Source of the DNA: Robiginitomaculum sp.
GTDB taxonomy: Bacteria > Pseudomonadota > Alphaproteobacteria > Caulobacterales > Maricaulaceae
Length of the DNA stretch: 58,216 nucleotides
Direction of reading: 5' to 3'
NCBI GenBank assembly: GCA_027080345.1
Contig: JALWSB010000116.1
Location: 1 to 58,216 of the forward strand
Shown: positions 1 to 10,811 of the stretch, one piece after another
Layout: the number at the start of each line of letters is the position of its first letter
Numbering within the stretch: the stretch's first letter is position 1
Position numbers and translations under genes: made by a program
Notes under the pieces: generated by a model
The model's input: the letters and a program-made list of their open reading frames with translations, nothing else
What the model was told of the DNA's origin: nothing
The model's database searches: none

Positions 1-447
1 GGTGCATGGGCAACCCGCGCGGCGATGCGGGCGCAGGATCTTGCCCACCATGCCGAATTCTTTTCCTTTGGTACCAATGATCTGACGCAAACGACGTTTG
101 GTCTGTCGCGTGATGATTCGGCGGGGTTTTTAAACACCTATCTGGCCAAGGGGCTTTTGCAGCACGATCCGTTTGTTTCTCTTGACCAAAGCGGGGTGGG
201 TGAATTGGTGCGGATGGGCGCGGCGCGGGGGCGGGCCACACGCGAAAATATCAAGTTGGGCATTTGCGGCGAGCATGGCGGCGACCCCGATTCGATCGCT
301 TTTTGCGAAAAAACCGGGCTGGATTATGTTTCCTGTTCCCCATACCGGGTGCCCATTGCCCGTCTGGCGGCGGCGCAATCGGCCATTAAACGCGCACACA
401 AAAAAAAGAAGAAAAAGAACAAAAAAAGCAAGAAATCTGCCAAATAA
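1..447 (+). CDS. ppdK: Pyruvate, phosphate dikinase, C-terminal part (5' truncated by window edge), with Lys-rich tail
   Basis: Frame open from base 1; [20 protein letters not shown]...[40 protein letters not shown] is the PEP-utilising enzyme C-terminal domain. Confidence 0.93.
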   Translation, partial: GAWATRAAMRAQDLAHHAEFFSFGTNDLTQTTFGLSRDDSAGFLNTYLAKGLLQHDPFVSLDQSGVGELVRMGAARGRATRENIKLGICGEHGGDPDSIAFCEKTGLDYVSCSPYRVPIARLAAAQSAIKRAHKKKKKKNKKSKKSAK

Positions 448-628
448 AAAATATTTATTCCCAATTCTGGTAAAAATGGGGTAAATTAATTTTTATTTTC
501 CCTCTTGACTGGAATCAAAAGACTTCCTACATCGCCTTGCAATTAGCAAACTGTTAAGCAGTTTCTGGCCCAGTCTGGCACAGTTTTTCTGGATCAGGTC
601 TTGCGTACGATGTGCAAGAGGATGAAAT

Positions 629-1396
629 GTGATGTTGTTCTGGCACCATTTGAAGCGCGCCATGGCTTATGGCCCACAGGTTCGGCGGGTTGCCCCTGCG
701 GCGTTGAGCGTGGTGATGATCGCCGTTTTTGGCGTTCTTCTGGCGCGGGTGCCTGTGCGTGGCGATGCCCAGGCTGACAACGCCTATTGGCAGGCCTATG
801 CCCAAACCTTTGCCCATGAAGGGGCGGCGGCGCGCGGCCCGGCAGCGGTGGTTAAACTGGAACAGGGCTTTATTGCCGAACAGAGCAAACCGGCTTTGCT
901 GCGCGATATCGATATGATTGCGCCGCTGGAAACCTTTTCACAAAAACATTTCGATCTGGCGGCGGCGCAGAAAAATGCGCAAAACTGTCTGGCGCAGGCG
1001 ATTTACTATGAAGCGCGCAGCGAGCCGTTGAGCGGCCAGTTGGCGGTGGCGCAAGTTGTCTTGAACCGGGTGCGCCACCAAGCCTATCCCAATACAATCT
1101 GCAAAGTGGTTTATGAAGGCGCCTCGCGCGCCACCGGTTGCCAGTTCACCTTTACCTGTGATGGCTCTTTGGCTGTGCCTCCCCACGGGGCAAGCTGGGC
1201 GCGCTCTCAATATGCCGCCATGCACGCCATGCTGGGCATGAGCGATGTCACCATTGGCCGGGCCACCCATTATCATACGGTGGCGGTGCGGCCGGTCTGG
1301 TCAGGCACGCTATTGCGCACGGCCAATATCGGCACGCATATTTTTTATCGCTTTCCCTCGCGCCGGGAAAAAGCGCTGATGGGCGATGCGGCGTAA
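629..1396 (+). CDS. Cell wall hydrolase (SleB-like, Hydrolase_2 family)
   Basis: CLAQAIYYEARSEPLSGQLAVAQVVLNRVRHQAYPNTICKVVYEG...CQFTFTCDG motif; N-terminal hydrophobic segment. Confidence 0.85.
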   Translation: MMLFWHHLKRAMAYGPQVRRVAPAALSVVMIAVFGVLLARVPVRGDAQADNAYWQAYAQTFAHEGAAARGPAAVVKLEQGFIAEQSKPALLRDIDMIAPLETFSQKHFDLAAAQKNAQNCLAQAIYYEARSEPLSGQLAVAQVVLNRVRHQAYPNTICKVVYEGASRATGCQFTFTCDGSLAVPPHGASWARSQYAAMHAMLGMSDVTIGRATHYHTVAVRPVWSGTLLRTANIGTHIFYRFPSRREKALMGDAA

Positions 1397-1425
1397 CCGC
1401 AGACCATTCAATCTTGAAAAAATGG

Positions 1426-1838
<413 letters not shown>

Positions 1839-1844
1839 CATTCG

Positions 1845-2540
1845 TCAAGCCGTAGCCGTCATCTTTACCAGTTGCCGGGCCAGCATCAGCGCCGCTGCAT
1901 CGGGCGCTGCATCCAGATGCGTCGGGGCAAAATGGCGTAAAAACGCGGTATGCGCGGCCTTGCGGGCCTCTTGCGTCTCTACGTCATAACCGATGCGCGC
2001 CAGTGCCTCATAATAAGCATCCGGGCAAAATGGCGCAGGGGCGGTTTTTGGCGCGCTGGGCCACAGGCCAATGCCCGCCTTTGCCAGTTGCGCCCAGGGG
2101 AATTTCTCGCCGGGGTCTTGTTTGCGCATGGGCGCAATATCGCTATGGCCGACAATGTTATGCGCCTTGATGGCGTGGCGTTTGATAATATCACGACTTA
2201 AAGCGATCAGCGCCCTGATCTGCGCATCCGGGTAAGCGGGCAGGCCAAAATCATGACCGCCATTGACAATCTCAATGCCGATAGAGGCGCTGTTAATGTC
2301 AGTTATGCCGCGCCAGTGGGCCAGACCCGCATGCCAGGCGCGTTTATCTTCGGGAACGAGATTATGCACCGCCCCGTCTTCGCAAATGACATAATGGGCG
2401 GAGACTTTTGCCGCCGCGTCGCACAGGCGGTTCAGGGCGTCTTGCGCGGTGCGCATGCCGGTATAGTGCAGCACCAGCATGGTGACGGGCAGGCGTCTTT
2501 GGTCAAAATTGGGAGAGGTAAGCGTAGAGGCAGGAGCCAT
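1845..2540 (-). CDS. N-acetylmuramoyl-L-alanine amidase (AmpD/AmiD-like)
   Basis: MLVLHYTGMRTAQDALNRLCD...VSAHYVICEDGAVHNLVPEDKRAWHAG...SIGIEIVNGGHD...IVGHSDIAPMRKQDPGEKFPW. Confidence 0.9.
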   Translation of the reverse strand: MAPASTLTSPNFDQRRLPVTMLVLHYTGMRTAQDALNRLCDAAAKVSAHYVICEDGAVHNLVPEDKRAWHAGLAHWRGITDINSASIGIEIVNGGHDFGLPAYPDAQIRALIALSRDIIKRHAIKAHNIVGHSDIAPMRKQDPGEKFPWAQLAKAGIGLWPSAPKTAPAPFCPDAYYEALARIGYDVETQEARKAAHTAFLRHFAPTHLDAAPDAAALMLARQLVKMTATA

Positions 2541-2884
2541 TAATTACCGCGATAGGTTTCGCGTATATCGACGGTCCAGCCTTGCGGGCCTTCGGTAGCG
2601 TTCAAAATGCCCGAATCGGCTGCGCGGCGCTTACGCGCCCCGGCCAGCCGAAAAATCAGCCAGGCAATCATAACGGCGGCGGCAATAATAAAAATGCCAG
2701 ACAGGGCCGCCAGCGCAAAGAAAAACGCCGCCGTTGCCGCCAGCGCGCTCAAGGCCACCGCGCCAAGCCATAAAAGGCTGCCGCGCAAGCCATTTACCAG
2801 TCTTTGAAACCAGCCGCCGGGCTGATTATCCATGTCGATCTGCGCCATAGGCATGGCTTTTCTCCATTCATATCTGCCCGCCAT
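2540..2884 (-). CDS. Small membrane protein of unknown function
   Basis: One or two hydrophobic segments; stop/start overlap with the downstream amidase; start may be an internal ATG near 2851. Confidence 0.55.
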   Translation of the reverse strand: MAGRYEWRKAMPMAQIDMDNQPGGWFQRLVNGLRGSLLWLGAVALSALAATAAFFFALAALSGIFIIAAAVMIAWLIFRLAGARKRRAADSGILNATEGPQGWTVDIRETYRGN

Positions 2885-2927
2885 CTTCTATTTTGGCATG
2901 ATTGGCCCGAAGGTCAATGGATAAGGC

Positions 2928-3611
2928 TTAACACAAGCCTCTTTGGCGGCGGATTTGTTCATAGGCCAGGTTGATCATGGCCATTTTTTTATTGGCCAGA
3001 TCCTGCATGGCGGCGGGCATGCCCTTGGCCAGCATCAGGTCCGGGTGATTGGCCGTGGCCATGCGCCGATAGGCGCGTTTCAAGTCTTCGTCGCGAATAT
3101 CTTCATCAATGCCCAATATCAGGTAAGGGTCGTCCGTGTCCTCGCCAAGGCGGCTGGCGCGAATGCGGCGATATTCGCGCTCGGAAAAGCCAAAAATGTC
3201 GGCGATGCGGCGCAACAGCACCTCTTCATCGTCGGTGATAATGCCGTCAGCGCGGGCGATATGCACCAGCCCATCAAGAATATCTTCCAATATACACGGG
3301 CAACAGCGAAACTTGCGGGCAATGCGCCGGGCATAAGATTCATAGCCCAACGTGGTTTGGCGAAAGAGATTAAACAGCCGCGCCACATCATTTTGCGCTT
3401 CGGGGGGCATGGAAAAAACTTCACGAAAGGCGCGAATTTCATCGGCGGTGACCCGGCCATCGGCTTTGGCGGTCTTGGCCCCAAGGGCGATCAGGGCGGC
3501 GGCGAGGGCCGCGTCATTAACGCGCCGTCCGGGCAAAATAGCCTCATCGCCTTCGCCAAACAGAGCGCTGGCGTGGGCGGCGATTTGGGTGATTTTCTGC
3601 CAAAGGCTCAT
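2928..3611 (-). CDS. TerB-like plus C-terminal DnaJ domain protein (DjlA-like)
   Basis: Start taken at MSLWQKITQIAAH; TerB-type KADGRVTADEIRAF...ARADGIITDDEEVLL; J domain DPYLILGIDEDIRDEDLKRAYRRMATANHPDL. Confidence 0.85.
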   Translation of the reverse strand: MSLWQKITQIAAHASALFGEGDEAILPGRRVNDAALAAALIALGAKTAKADGRVTADEIRAFREVFSMPPEAQNDVARLFNLFRQTTLGYESYARRIARKFRCCPCILEDILDGLVHIARADGIITDDEEVLLRRIADIFGFSEREYRRIRASRLGEDTDDPYLILGIDEDIRDEDLKRAYRRMATANHPDLMLAKGMPAAMQDLANKKMAMINLAYEQIRRQRGLC

Positions 3612-3762
3612 GGCGGGCGTCTCCTGATCTCGCAGTTTGAGCAAATGCACGTCCTTGTGGCAATCGTTTGCCACAGCCGCGCGCACACGTTTGCCTCTTG
3701 CATGTATGCGGGTTTGCCATAAACAGGTCTGCAGGGGTGTATGAGAATAAAAAAGGGCAGGT

Positions 3763-6700
3763 ATGAAAGCGCCGGTAAAATGGCAATTCTGGATCGATCG
3801 GGGCGGCACATTTACCGATGTGATCGGCCGCGCCGATGATGGCCGCATGGCGACGGCCAAACTTTTATCTGAAAACCCGCAAGCCTATAGGGACGCGGCG
3901 CTGGCCGGGATTGCGCATGTTTTGGGCCTTGCGCCCGACGTGCCTTTGCCGACGGCGCAAATACAATCGGTCAAAATGGGCACCACCATTGCCACCAATG
4001 CGCTGCTTGAGCGCAAAGGGGCGCGCACGGCGTTTGTCACCACGCGCGGGTTTGCTGATGCGCTGATCATTGGTGATCAGACCCGCGCCGATATTTTTGC
4101 CATGGATGTGCGCCGCCCGGCGCCGCTTTATCACAGGGTGTTGGAGGTGGATGAGCGCGTGCAAGCCGATGGCACGGTGCGCATGCCTCTTGATGAGGAC
4201 GCGGCTGCGGCGGGCTTGCAAAAGGCCTGGGATGAGGGCTGCCGCGCCGTGGCGATTTGCCTGATGCATGGCCATATTTTTAACGCCCACGAGGAAATCT
4301 TGGCGAAACTGGCGCGCCGTATAGGCTTTGAGGCGATCACGACAAGCGCCGCCTCGCCTTTGCAAAAACTGGTGCCGCGGGCCTCAACACTGGTGGCGGA
4401 TGCCTATTTGTCGCCGGTTCTGGATCACTATGTGGCGGGGGTGCGTTCGGCATTAGAAGGCGTGCCGGTCTATTTTATGAAATCCTCTGGCGGGCTGGCC
4501 CCGGCGGATCGGTTTTACGCCCGCGATGCGATTTTGTCCGGCCCGGCGGGGGGTGTGGTCGGCATGGCGCGCACCGCCCTTGCGGCCGGGTTTGACAAGG
4601 TCATTGGCTTTGATATGGGCGGCACCTCAACCGATGTTTCGCGGGCCGAGCGGGGGCAAACTGCGCGCCGCCAGAATAACAAGGTTGCGGGCATTCACCT
4701 GCGTGCGCCCATGGTGGCGGTGCATACGATCGCCGCCGGGGGCGGGTCGGTTTTGGGCTTTGAAGAGGGCCGGGCGCGGGTCGGGCCGGCCAGCGCCGGG
4801 GCGCAACCGGGGCCGGCCTGTTACGGGCGCGGCGGTCCGGCGGCGTTGAGCGATGCCAATCTCGTTTTGGGGCGGCTGGACCCGTCATATTTTGCCCCGC
4901 GCTTTGGCCCAAAAAGCGATCAATTGCCTGATGCGCAGGCGGCGCAGGCCGCGCTTGGGGCTTTGGCGGCGCAAATGGGCATGAAAGATGCCGTAGAGGC
5001 CGCCGCCGGGTATTTCGCCATTGCCGTTGAAAATATGGCCCAGGCGGTGCGCGCCATTACGCTGGCCAGGGGCATAGACCCGGCAGCGTATGCGCTGGCT
5101 TCTTTTGGCGGCGCCGGGGGGCAAATGGCCTGTGCGGTGGCGGCGGCATTGGGCATCAAAAAGGTGCTGGTGCATCCGTTTGCCAGCCTGCTATCGGCCT
5201 ATGGAATTGGCCTTGCACGGCCACGCGCAGAGCGCCGAAAAAGTTTTTCTTCTTCGCTGGACGAAGTCGGGCTGGCCAATGCTGTGCAAGAAATGGACGC
5301 ATTGGCAGGCGCGCTAAAAAAAGAATTGGATGCGCAGGCCGCCAGCGGTGATGCAGTGCAGCGCCATGACACGCTTTATGTGCATTATGCTGGCTCTGAC
5401 ACGGCCTTGCCAATTGTCTGTGCGGACTTGGCGGTAATGAAAAAGGCCTTTGCCGCTGCGCATCAAAGTCTGTTTGGCTTTACCATGCCGGGCGTGGATT
5501 TACGCATTGAGTCTGTTGCCGTGGCCCTTGAAGGGCAGGGGGATGAAACCGCGCCGGTTAATCCGCCGCGCCCGGCGGCCAGGACAAAATGCACGCCGGT
5601 TGGCCATAATACGCTTTATGGACGGGGCGCGCCGCAAGATTTGCCGGTTTATCTTTTGGCAGATATGGGCGCGGGAGACGTTATCAACGGCCCGGCACTT
5701 CTTATCGATCCACATTCGCAAATTGTTGTCGATCCGGGTTGGCGGGCAATCATGCGCGCTGACTCGCTGCTGGTTTTGGAAGGTGGCGCGGCCCCGGTGG
5801 TGGTATCAGATGCCAGTCAGGCCGACCCGGTAGAGCTGGAACTATTTAACAAGCGTTTTATGAGCGTGGCCGAACAGATGGGTACGGTATTGGAGCGCAC
5901 CGCCCATTCGGTGAATATGAAAGAACGGCTGGATTTTTCCTGTGCCGTGTTTGATCGGGACGGGGCTTTGGTGGCCAATGCACCGCACATGCCGGTGCAT
6001 CTTGGCTCCATGTCGGCCAGTGTGCGCGCGGTGATGCACAGCCATCCAGGTTTGGGCCATGGCGAGGCGGTGGCATTGAATGCGCCCTGGGCCGGGGGGA
6101 CACATATCCCGGATATCACCGTGGTTATGCCGGTGTGTGATGAGGCGACCGGGGCGCGGCAGTTTTTTGTCGCGGCGCGGGGACACCATGCGGATATTGG
6201 CGGTATGCAACCGGGGTCCATGCCGCCATTTTCCACAAGGATTGAGCAAGAAGGGGTTTTGTTTGATGCGGTGCCGGTATTGCGCGAAGGGCGTTTTCAA
6301 GATGGTGCCGTGCGGGCGCTGCTGGCCGGTGGCCGGTGGCCGGCGCGCAACCCGGATCAGAATATTGCTGATCTGAAGGCGCAGATTGCCGCTTGCGCGC
6401 GCGGGGCGCGTGATTTGCAGGCCATGTGCGCGGCCTATGGGCGCGATCATGTGACGGCCTATATGGGTCATGTGCGCGATAATGCCACCGCCGCCGTGCG
6501 CCGGGTGATTGATCGCTTAAGTGATGGCAGCGCGCGGGTGCCGATGGATTGCGGCGCGCAGATTTGCGTCTCTGTGCGCCTTTATCATGAAAGTCGCGCG
6601 GCGGTTATCGATTTTGCCGGCACATCGGCGCAGATGGATAATAATTTTAATGCCCCGCAATCGGTGGCGCGGGCCGCTGTGCTTTATGTTTTTCGCTGTC

Positions 6701-7365
6701 TGGCCGATGCGGATATCCCGTTGAACGAAGGCTGTCTGGTGCCGCTGGATATCCGTATCCCGCCCGGGTGTCTGTTATCGCCCGGCAAAACCGCCGCCGT
6801 GGTGGCCGGCAATGTGGAGACCAGCCAGCATGTTGTTGACGCGTTGTTTGCTGCCACCAACACTATGGCCGGGGCGCAAGGGACAATGAACAACCTGACA
6901 TTCGGGGATGATCATCAGCAATATTATGAAACCATTTGCGGCGGGGCCGGGGCGGGGCCGGACTTTGCCGGGCAAAGCGCCATTCATACCCATATGACCA
7001 ATTCACGCCTGACCGACCCGGAGGTTTTGGAAACCCGCTTTGCGGTTCTGGTCGAGGCGCATGGTCGGCGCGCAGGCTCAGGCGGCGCGGGGCGCTATTG
7101 TGGTGGTGATGGCAGTCGGCGGGTATTGCGCTTTTTGGCCCCCATGCAGGTGTCTTTGCTGTCGTCGCACCGCCAGACGGCCCCGGCGGGGCTGGCGGGC
7201 GGAAAAGACGGTCAATGCGGCGCGCAATGGCTGGTCCGTAAGGATGGACGCAAAAGCGTGCGCGCGGGCTGTTTTGAAGACGCGGTGGAGGCCGGGGACG
7301 TATTGATTATCGAAACGCCCGGCGGTGGGGGGTATGGTGCGCCCAAACCAGAGACAAAAACATAA
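3763..7365 (+). CDS. Hydantoinase/5-oxoprolinase, fused HyuA-HyuB type (1200 aa)
   Basis: [43 protein letters not shown] (HyuA); [22 protein letters not shown]-type and [15 protein letters not shown] (HyuB) motifs in one frame. Confidence 0.93.
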   Translation: MKAPVKWQFWIDRGGTFTDVIGRADDGRMATAKLLSENPQAYRDAALAGIAHVLGLAPDVPLPTAQIQSVKMGTTIATNALLERKGARTAFVTTRGFADALIIGDQTRADIFAMDVRRPAPLYHRVLEVDERVQADGTVRMPLDEDAAAAGLQKAWDEGCRAVAICLMHGHIFNAHEEILAKLARRIGFEAITTSAASPLQKLVPRASTLVADAYLSPVLDHYVAGVRSALEGVPVYFMKSSGGLAPADRFYARDAILSGPAGGVVGMARTALAAGFDKVIGFDMGGTSTDVSRAERGQTARRQNNKVAGIHLRAPMVAVHTIAAGGGSVLGFEEGRARVGPASAGAQPGPACYGRGGPAALSDANLVLGRLDPSYFAPRFGPKSDQLPDAQAAQAALGALAAQMGMKDAVEAAAGYFAIAVENMAQAVRAITLARGIDPAAYALASFGGAGGQMACAVAAALGIKKVLVHPFASLLSAYGIGLARPRAERRKSFSSSLDEVGLANAVQEMDALAGALKKELDAQAASGDAVQRHDTLYVHYAGSDTALPIVCADLAVMKKAFAAAHQSLFGFTMPGVDLRIESVAVALEGQGDETAPVNPPRPAARTKCTPVGHNTLYGRGAPQDLPVYLLADMGAGDVINGPALLIDPHSQIVVDPGWRAIMRADSLLVLEGGAAPVVVSDASQADPVELELFNKRFMSVAEQMGTVLERTAHSVNMKERLDFSCAVFDRDGALVANAPHMPVHLGSMSASVRAVMHSHPGLGHGEAVALNAPWAGGTHIPDITVVMPVCDEATGARQFFVAARGHHADIGGMQPGSMPPFSTRIEQEGVLFDAVPVLREGRFQDGAVRALLAGGRWPARNPDQNIADLKAQIAACARGARDLQAMCAAYGRDHVTAYMGHVRDNATAAVRRVIDRLSDGSARVPMDCGAQICVSVRLYHESRAAVIDFAGTSAQMDNNFNAPQSVARAAVLYVFRCLADADIPLNEGCLVPLDIRIPPGCLLSPGKTAAVVAGNVETSQHVVDALFAATNTMAGAQGTMNNLTFGDDHQQYYETICGGAGAGPDFAGQSAIHTHMTNSRLTDPEVLETRFAVLVEAHGRRAGSGGAGRYCGGDGSRRVLRFLAPMQVSLLSSHRQTAPAGLAGGKDGQCGAQWLVRKDGRKSVRAGCFEDAVEAGDVLIIETPGGGGYGAPKPETKT

Positions 7366-7367
7366 AT

Positions 7368-7808
7368 TTATGGGGATTTTTTCTTTGGAAAAATGACTAA
7401 AAGCCCGGCTATGCAAAGCCATAAGACGGGCACAAAAACGATCAGGCGCGCAAATACAATCAGTGACGGACTCATAATCGGGGCTTTGGTAAACCAGCTA
7501 TTCAAACCTTCTGAAAAAAGAATGGCGCTGGTAAAAAGGCCAACTAAAAAGACCAATATAGCCAAACCGCTGGTGAGCAATTCAAGCGTTTTGCCTGGTC
7601 TTCGCTTGTCGATTATTATGTGTGCGCCCAATACGGTTATATTGCCAAGAACCGTTGCAAAGGCGATGGCCAGAGCAAAGGCAAAGCTTTGCAGGCCTGC
7701 TTCGGTCGGGGTGTCCGTCCACAATGTCGATATGGCCCCAAGAAAAGCCAGGGCAAAACCAGATGAGCCAATTGTGGCAAGGACGGGAATGTTGGTGTTC
7801 TTTAGCAT
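7368..7808 (-). CDS. Small multi-pass membrane protein of unknown function
   Basis: About four hydrophobic segments in a 146-aa ORF. Confidence 0.6.
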   Translation of the reverse strand: MLKNTNIPVLATIGSSGFALAFLGAISTLWTDTPTEAGLQSFAFALAIAFATVLGNITVLGAHIIIDKRRPGKTLELLTSGLAILVFLVGLFTSAILFSEGLNSWFTKAPIMSPSLIVFARLIVFVPVLWLCIAGLLVIFPKKKSP

Positions 7809-7846
7809 GGTATGAGTATTCGCTTATACCGGTAAAAGCGCAAGGG

Positions 7847-8233
7847 CTAGGAAAATTCATCTCGCAGTTTTTGCAAAATCAAATCCCGCGCCGTTGCAAA
7901 GGCTGCCATGGTGTTTGCTCCGGCCGGGTCGGTAATCGGCCAGTGCAAGCGTTTTACCTTGCCCGGTACGATGGGGCAGACCTCTTCGGCGCACAGTGTT
8001 ACCACCAGATCAATTGTGGAAAGATCAAACACATCTATCGATTTTGATGTGTGGGTGCTAATGTCGATGCCTGCATCGGCCATAACCTGCACGGCCAACG
8101 GATTGACGTGCCCCGATGGCTGAGACCCGGCACTGAACGCCTTGATTTTATCGCCAAAATAATGCCGGGCGAGGCCTTGCGCCATCTGGCTGCGGGCGCT
8201 GTTGGCGACGCAGAGAAAAAGCACGGTTTTCAT
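7847..8233 (-). CDS. arsC: Arsenate reductase, low-molecular-weight phosphatase family
   Basis: [28 protein letters not shown] (CX5R P-loop variant), [21 protein letters not shown]; next to acr3 and arsR. Confidence 0.92.
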   Translation of the reverse strand: MKTVLFLCVANSARSQMAQGLARHYFGDKIKAFSAGSQPSGHVNPLAVQVMADAGIDISTHTSKSIDVFDLSTIDLVVTLCAEEVCPIVPGKVKRLHWPITDPAGANTMAAFATARDLILQKLRDEFS

Positions 8234-9282
8234 GACGATGTCTCGCGGGCACTGAACCAGCGCCGTTGCAGCCATAAAGCAACACTGACCAAAGAAATCA
8301 GGACCGGCACCTCAACCAGCGGCCCGATAACCGTGGTAAAGGCAACCGGTGAGGCCAGACCAAAAGCGGCAATGGCAACGGCGATGGCCAGCTCGAAATT
8401 ATTACTGGCGGCGGTAAAGGCGATGGAGGTGGTGCGCTGATAATCCGCGCCAATCCATTTGCCCATGGCAAAGCTGATCAGGAACATGATGACAAAGTAA
8501 ATCGCCAGCGGCACCGCAATGCGCAGAACATCCAGTGGCAATTCAAGCACCATGCCGCCTTTCAAAGAGAACATGGCAACGATGGTAAACAGCAAGGCGA
8601 TAAGGGTGATCGGGCCGATGCGCGGCTCAAACTTTTCCTTATACCATTCAGCCCCCTTGCGATTGATGAGGATTTTTCGGGTTAAAAACCCGGCCAGAAA
8701 GGGGATCCCCAGATAGATAAATACCGATTGCGCAATCATGCCAAAGCTGACCTCGATTATCTGCCCCTGAAGACCCAGCATTTCGGGCAGAACTGACATA
8801 AAGAACCAGGCATAAACACTGAAAAACAGAATCTGGAAAATGCTGTTAAAGGCCACCAGTGCGGCCACATATTCGCGGCTGCCCCCGGCCAACTGGTTCC
8901 AGACAATGACCATGGCGATGCAGCGCGCCAGCCCGATCAGGATCAGGCCCGTCATATAGGCCGGGTAATCGGCCAAAAAGGTGACGGCGAGAACAAACAT
9001 CAACACCGGCCCGATCAGCCAGTTTTGCACCAGCGATAACAGCAAAATGCGCTTGTCGGCAAAAACCTTTGGCAATTCATCATAGCGCACTTTGGCCAGC
9101 GGCGGGTACATCATCAGAATAAGGCCAATGGCAATGGGTATATTGGTGGTGCCGACGCTCAAACTATTGAGCCATTCGGGCAGGCCGGTGAACAGGCGGC
9201 CCATGGCCACACCCAAAACCATCGCCAAAACAATCCACAAGGTTAAATAGCGATCGAGAAATGATAACCGTTTCGTTTCCAT
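8230..9282 (-). CDS. acr3: ACR3-family arsenite efflux transporter
   Basis: [22 protein letters not shown]...[23 protein letters not shown]...[16 protein letters not shown]...[21 protein letters not shown]. Confidence 0.95.
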   Translation of the reverse strand: METKRLSFLDRYLTLWIVLAMVLGVAMGRLFTGLPEWLNSLSVGTTNIPIAIGLILMMYPPLAKVRYDELPKVFADKRILLLSLVQNWLIGPVLMFVLAVTFLADYPAYMTGLILIGLARCIAMVIVWNQLAGGSREYVAALVAFNSIFQILFFSVYAWFFMSVLPEMLGLQGQIIEVSFGMIAQSVFIYLGIPFLAGFLTRKILINRKGAEWYKEKFEPRIGPITLIALLFTIVAMFSLKGGMVLELPLDVLRIAVPLAIYFVIMFLISFAMGKWIGADYQRTTSIAFTAASNNFELAIAVAIAAFGLASPVAFTTVIGPLVEVPVLISLVSVALWLQRRWFSARETSS

Positions 9283-9617
9283 TATGAGGCCTTCTTTTTG
9301 TCTTTGATGATGATGTGACAGGGCATTTGTGCGCTGTCTTTACAGCAGTTTTGCGTCAGATATTTTATGGTGTCGACCAGCGTGTCATAATTGGCGCTAT
9401 AAATGCTCGCCCGGCCTTCGCGCCGCAAACTGATCAGGCCGGCCTTGTGCAGTTTATCGAGATGAAAAGACAAGGTGGTGGCCGGTATGTTCATATGCGC
9501 CCCAATGGCCCCGACATTCATGCCCTTGGGGGCGATCTCGATAAGGTGGCGAAAAATCCCCAAGCGAGTTTCCTGTGCCAAAGCATCGAGCGCGCTAATA
9601 ACGGTTTTTGTATCCAT
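9282..9617 (-). CDS. arsR: ArsR-family winged-helix transcriptional regulator
   Basis: [60 protein letters not shown]; first gene of the arsenic operon. The ORF also extends in frame to 9680. Confidence 0.9.
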   Translation of the reverse strand: MDTKTVISALDALAQETRLGIFRHLIEIAPKGMNVGAIGAHMNIPATTLSFHLDKLHKAGLISLRREGRASIYSANYDTLVDTIKYLTQNCCKDSAQMPCHIIIKDKKKAS

Positions 9618-9644
9618 ATATCTAGGTATATAGATATATGGATA
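9611..9644. promoter_or_regulatory. 14-bp perfect inverted repeat overlapping the arsR start codon (candidate ArsR operator)
   Basis: TATCCATATATCTA-GGTATA-TAGATATATGGATA; the ATG at 9615-9617 (minus strand) lies in one arm. Confidence 0.75.
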
Positions 9645-9706
9645 GGGTGCAAGTTTTTGCTCCACAATCACCTGCGTCAAGCTGGATGCAATGCTTTACG
9701 GTGTTT

Positions 9707-9831
9707 CTCCCTCTCCTTTGGGGAGAGGGCCGGGGTGAGGGGACAGGTGAGGGGAAACAGGCCTTGGCCATCTGAGCCCCTTTCTGCTCGCATGCGCCCC
9801 TCATCCCAACCTTCTCCCATGGGAGAAGGAG
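9707..9831. repeat. Intergenic palindromic repeat pair (CTCCCTCTCC..GGGAGAGGG / CCTTCTCCCATGGGAGAAGG with CCCCTCA flanks)
   Basis: Same type of module recurs at 26551-26647; non-coding, nested inverted repeats. Confidence 0.75.
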
Positions 9832-9918
9832 TCCGGCTTTGCGAGTATGACGATATTATGTGCTGGCAATACCCAAAAATGACTTGACGGCGCACGCAGG
9901 TTGAGGTGCATATCCATC

Positions 9919-10695
9919 ATGAAAGCGCCGCCACGTCTGTATGTTGAAAACTTGCCCAAAGAGGGTGAAAGCCTGACGCTTCCCCGCGAGGCGGCGCATT
10001 ATGTGGCAACGGTTATGCGCCGCCGGGTGGGGGATGATTTGCGGCTGTTTGACGGGGTGAACGGCGAGTGGATGGCGCGCATCAGCCATGTTGAACGCAA
10101 AGATGTGCGCCTTGTTATCGGGCCGCAAAGTCGGGCCTTTGCCGCTGTGCCTGATCTGATCTTGCTGTTTGCGCCGGTGAAGAAAACCCGCGCTGAATTT
10201 ATTGTTGAAAAAGCCACTGAGCTGGGCGCGCGCGCCCTTGCGCAGGTGCAGACCGCGCGCACCAATGCGCGGCCCTTGCGGTATGAGCGGATGGAGTTGA
10301 TTGCCCGCGAAGCGGCAGAACAGACCGAGCGGCTGGATCTGCCGCAAATCCTGGCGCACACGCCCTTGGATGAGGTTTTAAAAACCTGGGATGAGGGGCG
10401 GCCATTGATTTTTTGCGATGAGGCCGGGGATGAGGATGATGCGCCCTGGGGCGGGGCATCCGGGCGCGCTTTGCCGATGGCCTCCGCCTTGCAAAAAGCC
10501 GGATGCGCGGGGCAAAAAGCGGCCATATTGATTGGCCCGGAAGGCGGCTTTACACCCGATGAGCGGCGTGATTTGCGGGCGCGTGATAATGTGCTGGCCG
10601 TCTCTCTCGGGCCGCGTATTTTGCGCGCCGATACCGCCGCTTTGGCCGCATTGACCCTGTGGCAGGCCCATTGCGGCGATTGGCAGAACCAATAA
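9919..10695 (+). CDS. rsmE: 16S rRNA (uracil(1498)-N(3))-methyltransferase
   Basis: YVATVMRRRVGDDLRLFDGVNGEW...KKTRAEFIVEKATELGARAL...RRAEQTERLDLP-type region...AILIGPEGGFTPDE...SLGPRILRADTAALAAL. Confidence 0.92.
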   Translation: MKAPPRLYVENLPKEGESLTLPREAAHYVATVMRRRVGDDLRLFDGVNGEWMARISHVERKDVRLVIGPQSRAFAAVPDLILLFAPVKKTRAEFIVEKATELGARALAQVQTARTNARPLRYERMELIAREAAEQTERLDLPQILAHTPLDEVLKTWDEGRPLIFCDEAGDEDDAPWGGASGRALPMASALQKAGCAGQKAAILIGPEGGFTPDERRDLRARDNVLAVSLGPRILRADTAALAALTLWQAHCGDWQNQ

Positions 10696-10811
10696 ATACA
10701 CAATGAAAACAACAAAATAGATTGTAAAATTACCCTGATAAGGGATTTTCCCTTGTCGGCGCTCTGGTGGCCCCTTAAATCAAAGCCTTATGAACTGTGT
10801 GGAGATTGGGC

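Noticed and set aside
2943-3722. 259-aa plus-strand ORF
   Set aside because: Antisense to the TerB-DnaJ gene, whose translation has recognisable domains; long antisense frames are expected in this GC-rich DNA.
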